This document shows, piece by piece, positions 6,517-8,708 of a stretch of 8,708 bases of DNA. Each line of letters starts with the position of its first letter. The stretch's first letter is position 1. Where the stretch lies: contig DATDVH010000022.1 of the NCBI GenBank assembly GCA_035290045.1, positions 1-8,708 on the forward strand, written 5' to 3'. The translations under genes were made by a program, and so were the position numbers. Under the pieces are notes generated by a model, which made no database searches, was not told the DNA's origin, and was given only the letters and a program-made list of their open reading frames with translations. The stretch comes from DATDVH01 sp035290045 (GTDB taxonomy: Bacteria; Patescibacteriota; Microgenomatia; UBA1406; HO2-37-13b).

Positions 6517-6718
6517 ATTTTTCTATATACCCAATAGTAGTTTTTTGCGGTGCGATATTTTTTTTCCTCAGTAGGTTAAAGAGGTCATCTACCTTTTTTG
6601 CCACAGCATATACTTTATTCCCTTTTTGGCTCGTTGATATCCACTGTCCACCGAATTTTTTTTGAAGTTTACTATAGACAGAACCTTTCATCATATGCAT
6701 GCAGTATATACCAATCAT
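6470..6718 (-). CDS. Small DUF5678-like protein
   Basis: The 82-aa product contains LQKKFGGQWISTSQKGNKVYAVAKKVDDLFNLLRKKNI (18-55) followed by TTIGYIEKYG. This is the shape of DUF5678: a 'y.GkWva' strand, a second strand, a helix starting near 'ddl', then a final strand. Members are, as I recall, often encoded next to retropepsin-like proteases, as here. The biochemical function of the family is unknown. The overlap of 47 nt with the protease gene argues that both are made from one message in fixed relation. The true start may be the ATG at 6694 or 6691 (residues 9-10), because an extended -10 box lies across codons 2-5 and no ribosome binding site precedes any of the candidates. The conserved part begins after residue 15, so all these starts keep it. 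Confidence 0.65.
   Translation of the reverse strand: MIGIYCMHMMKGSVYSKLQKKFGGQWISTSQKGNKVYAVAKKVDDLFNLLRKKNIAPQKTTIGYIEKYGQISVYISLSTKTN
6705..6713 (-). promoter_or_regulatory. Candidate extended -10 promoter for the minus-strand run
   Basis: On the minus strand TG at 6713-6712, one spacer base and TATATA at 6710-6705 form an extended -10 box. A start of transcription about seven bases further, near 6698, would leave about 4 nt before the ATG at 6694, giving a nearly leaderless message for the DUF5678-like gene. An alternative -10, TAGAAT at 6752-6747, would serve the longer ATG at 6718. Both lack a good -35 box. Confidence 0.3.
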
Positions 6719-6771
6719 CTATGAAAATCAATTAGACAGAAAGTCTATTCTACACCATTTCTCTAAAAAAT

Positions 6772-6780
6772 TGATACAAT
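6772..6780 (+). promoter_or_regulatory. Candidate extended -10 promoter of uvrB
   Basis: TG at 6772-6773, one spacer base and TACAAT at 6775-6780 form an extended -10 box with five of six consensus bases. The -35 position (around 6751-6757) is poor, as is usual for extended -10 promoters. Transcription would begin near 6787, only about 6 nt before the ATG at 6793. No Shine-Dalgarno site precedes that ATG, so uvrB is likely translated from a nearly leaderless mRNA. I see no LexA-type operator. Confidence 0.45.
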
Positions 6781-6792
6781 AATAGATTACTT

Positions 6793-8708
6793 ATGTTTAA
6801 GGTTATCTCTGAATTCAAACCAATTGAAGAACAACAAAAAGCGGTTGCGCAATTATCACAGGGAGTAAAACAAGGTTTGAAAAACCAAGTCCTTCTTGGG
6901 GTGACTGGGTCGGGAAAAACATTTACCATCGCTCACACTATTGAAAAAACCCAACTGCCGACCTTGGTTATCTCCCACAATAAAACTCTCGCAGGACAAC
7001 TCTATCAAGAGATGAGACAGTTTTTTCCGCACAACGCGGTTTCCTACTTTGTCTCTTATTATGATTATTACCAACCAGAAGCCTATATCCCCCAAACTGA
7101 CACCTATATTGAAAAAGGAGCGCAGATCAATGAAACGATTGATAAGCTTCGTCTTCAGAGCACAACAAACATTCTTACGAGAGGCGATGTTATTGTGGTT
7201 GCATCAGTTTCGTGTATTTATAATATTGGCTCTCCGCGCGAATACGGGCGGTTTATTCTTGAGCTTTCTATAGGTCAACAGATTGACCGTAAAAAAATAT
7301 TCAGCCGTATGGTTGAATTACAATATGAGCGAGCAGAATTTGATTTTACCCGAGGAACGTTTCGCGAGCGAGGAAATACTGTAGATATATATCCTGCATA
7401 TGAAGACTTTGGAATACGAATTATTCTTGAGAATGAAAAAATAGAAAAAATAAGATCATTTGATCCGCTTACCGGAGAATCTCTCAAAAATGACAGTATT
7501 CCTCAAAAATTTATTCTCTATCCAGCCAAACATTATTTGACCGATCCTGCGGTATTTAAAAAGGCAGAAAACGTAATCAGAGCCGATCTTGAAAAAGAAG
7601 CATACGAATTACGCAGGCAGAAAAAATTATTTGAAGCAGAGCGACTAATCAAAAAAATCAATTATGATCTTGAGATGATAAAGGAAGTTGGATACGTCAA
7701 TGGTATAGAAAATTATTCTCGCTATTTTGACGGACGCACCATTGGTGATCCTCCCTTTACATTGCTTGATTATTTTCAAGAACGCTATGGAAAGAATTGG
7801 TTAGTGTGTGTTGACGAATCACATATGACTATTCCCCAACTTCGCGGTATGTTCAATGGTGATCATGCGAGAAAAAAAACCCTTATTGATTTTGGATTTA
7901 GATTAAGATCTGCTCTTGATAATCGACCTCTTCGGTTTGAGGAATTTTATTCCCATATTCCTTCGGCAATCTATATATCAGCAACACCAAATGAATGGGA
8001 GATAGGAAAATTAAAAATCCCTCATTCGGGATTGGTAGAGCAGTTGGTAAGACCAACAGGGATTATTGATCCTAAAATCACCATTAAACCAGCGGGAAAT
8101 GAAATACCTGATTTGTTGAAGGAGATAAAAAAAAGAGTTTCTAAAAAACAGCGAGTGTTGGTGACTACTCTAACAAAACGTAACGCAGAAGATCTCGCAG
8201 TTTTCCTAAAAGAAAAAAATGTAAAGGCAGAATATCTTCACTCTGATATAAAGACTCTTGATAGATCAGATATTCTTACTTCATTACGTAAAAAAAATTT
8301 TGATGTATTGATCGGTATTAATCTTCTCCGAGAAGGTCTTGATCTTCCTGAAGTTTCTCTCGTAATTATTCTTGATGCGGATAAGGAAGGGTTTCTACGA
8401 AGTAGGACATCATTGGTGCAAACTATGGGTCGTGCAGCACGCCACATAGATGGAGAAGTTATTTTATATGCGCACACCATGACAAAATCAATGAAAATGG
8501 CAATTGAGGAGGTTGAACGAAGACGAGAGTATCAAAAACAATACAATATAAAACATCAGATCACTCCCTATTCTGTCTTAAAGCCAATAAGGGAAACTAT
8601 AGCTTCTCAAGAAGGCACGGGTGAGATATGGGATAGTGAAAAAATACCAAATGTAGAGTATATTGAAAAAAGTAAATTTGAATCTCTCACACCGTATGAT
8701 AAGAAAAA
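6793..8708 (+). CDS. uvrB: UvrABC excinuclease subunit B (UvrB), 3' end beyond the window
   Basis: UvrB receives damaged DNA from UvrA, verifies the lesion by its weak helicase activity and recruits UvrC for incision. The 638 visible codons cover nearly the whole protein (about 660-670 residues is usual). Seen in order: Walker A GVTGSGKT (36-43, K42); the damage-verifying beta-hairpin SYYDYYQPEAYIP (88-100) with its tyrosines; YFDGRTIGDPPFTLLDYF; the Walker B DESH (341-344) followed by MTIPQLRGM; DNRPLRFEEF; ISATP; VRPTGIIDP; INLLREGLDLPEV (509-521); and motif VI QTMGRAARH (543-551). All key residues are intact. Missing is only the C-terminal UVR segment that contacts UvrC, because the window ends. 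The ATG gives the usual short N-terminus before the Q motif-like FKPIEEQQKAV, and no earlier in-frame start fits. It is divergent from the minus-strand run. Confidence 0.97.
   Translation, partial: MFKVISEFKPIEEQQKAVAQLSQGVKQGLKNQVLLGVTGSGKTFTIAHTIEKTQLPTLVISHNKTLAGQLYQEMRQFFPHNAVSYFVSYYDYYQPEAYIPQTDTYIEKGAQINETIDKLRLQSTTNILTRGDVIVVASVSCIYNIGSPREYGRFILELSIGQQIDRKKIFSRMVELQYERAEFDFTRGTFRERGNTVDIYPAYEDFGIRIILENEKIEKIRSFDPLTGESLKNDSIPQKFILYPAKHYLTDPAVFKKAENVIRADLEKEAYELRRQKKLFEAERLIKKINYDLEMIKEVGYVNGIENYSRYFDGRTIGDPPFTLLDYFQERYGKNWLVCVDESHMTIPQLRGMFNGDHARKKTLIDFGFRLRSALDNRPLRFEEFYSHIPSAIYISATPNEWEIGKLKIPHSGLVEQLVRPTGIIDPKITIKPAGNEIPDLLKEIKKRVSKKQRVLVTTLTKRNAEDLAVFLKEKNVKAEYLHSDIKTLDRSDILTSLRKKNFDVLIGINLLREGLDLPEVSLVIILDADKEGFLRSRTSLVQTMGRAARHIDGEVILYAHTMTKSMKMAIEEVERRREYQKQYNIKHQITPYSVLKPIRETIASQEGTGEIWDSEKIPNVEYIEKSKFESLTPYDKK

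Noticed and set aside
6733..6747. Inverted repeat TAGAC...GTCTA upstream of uvrB as a LexA/SOS operator
   Set aside because: The arms are only 5 bp with a 5-base loop and match neither the enterobacterial nor the Gram-positive LexA box.
6856..7095. 79-codon minus-strand open frame and other frames inside uvrB
   Set aside because: They are shadows of the strongly conserved uvrB coding sequence, without motifs or start signals of their own.

Overview
The window looks like a piece of a small, AT-rich bacterial genome, most likely a Patescibacteria/CPR-type organism. That assignment is inference. It rests on the low G+C, tight packing, scarce Shine-Dalgarno sites, a membrane-anchored protein with repeated 'YPS(T/R)' PsbP-like domains, and the mix of universal bacterial genes (uvrB, rsmI) with short unknown membrane proteins. 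There is no rRNA or other taxonomic marker. TGA works as an ordinary stop (for example at the end of the acetyl-CoA synthetase gene), so nothing suggests the UGA-recoded lineages.

Layout. (1) 1-205 is AT-rich leader with at most the tail of an upstream gene. (2) 206-3326, plus strand: an AMP-forming acetyl-CoA synthetase (acsA-like), followed 19 nt later by a 464-aa membrane-anchored protein with two PsbP-like domains. (3) 3327-3462 is a short convergent gap without a convincing terminator. (4) 3463-4476, minus strand: a five-span membrane protein followed by a small P-loop kinase/zeta-like ATPase. (5) 4542-6718, minus strand: a compact five-gene run, in transcription order DUF5678-like protein, retropepsin-like aspartic protease (47-nt overlap), RsmI (1-nt gap), four-span membrane protein (4-nt gap) and VOC/glyoxalase-like protein (ATGA overlap). 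(6) 6719-6792 is a divergent promoter region. (7) 6793-8708, plus strand: uvrB, running off the window before its C-terminal UVR segment.

The genes form no obvious single pathway. acsA activates acetate for carbon metabolism, rsmI modifies the ribosomal decoding centre and uvrB acts in nucleotide excision repair. The DUF5678/retropepsin pair looks like one unit of unknown biological role.

The most striking signal is a perfect 32-bp palindrome (5588-5619) inside rsmI. Its 30-bp core encodes exactly ten extra residues (C162-T171) between a helix and the conserved FYESPHR strand, without breaking the frame. It looks like a REP/MITE-type palindromic repeat that inserted in frame into a housekeeping gene, comparable in principle to Rickettsia palindromic elements. 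Second, the VOC gene stands out by a perfect 10-nt anti-SD match and much higher G+C, suggesting transfer from another bacterium. Third, uvrB and the divergent DUF5678-like gene may both be transcribed from extended -10 promoters giving nearly leaderless mRNAs.
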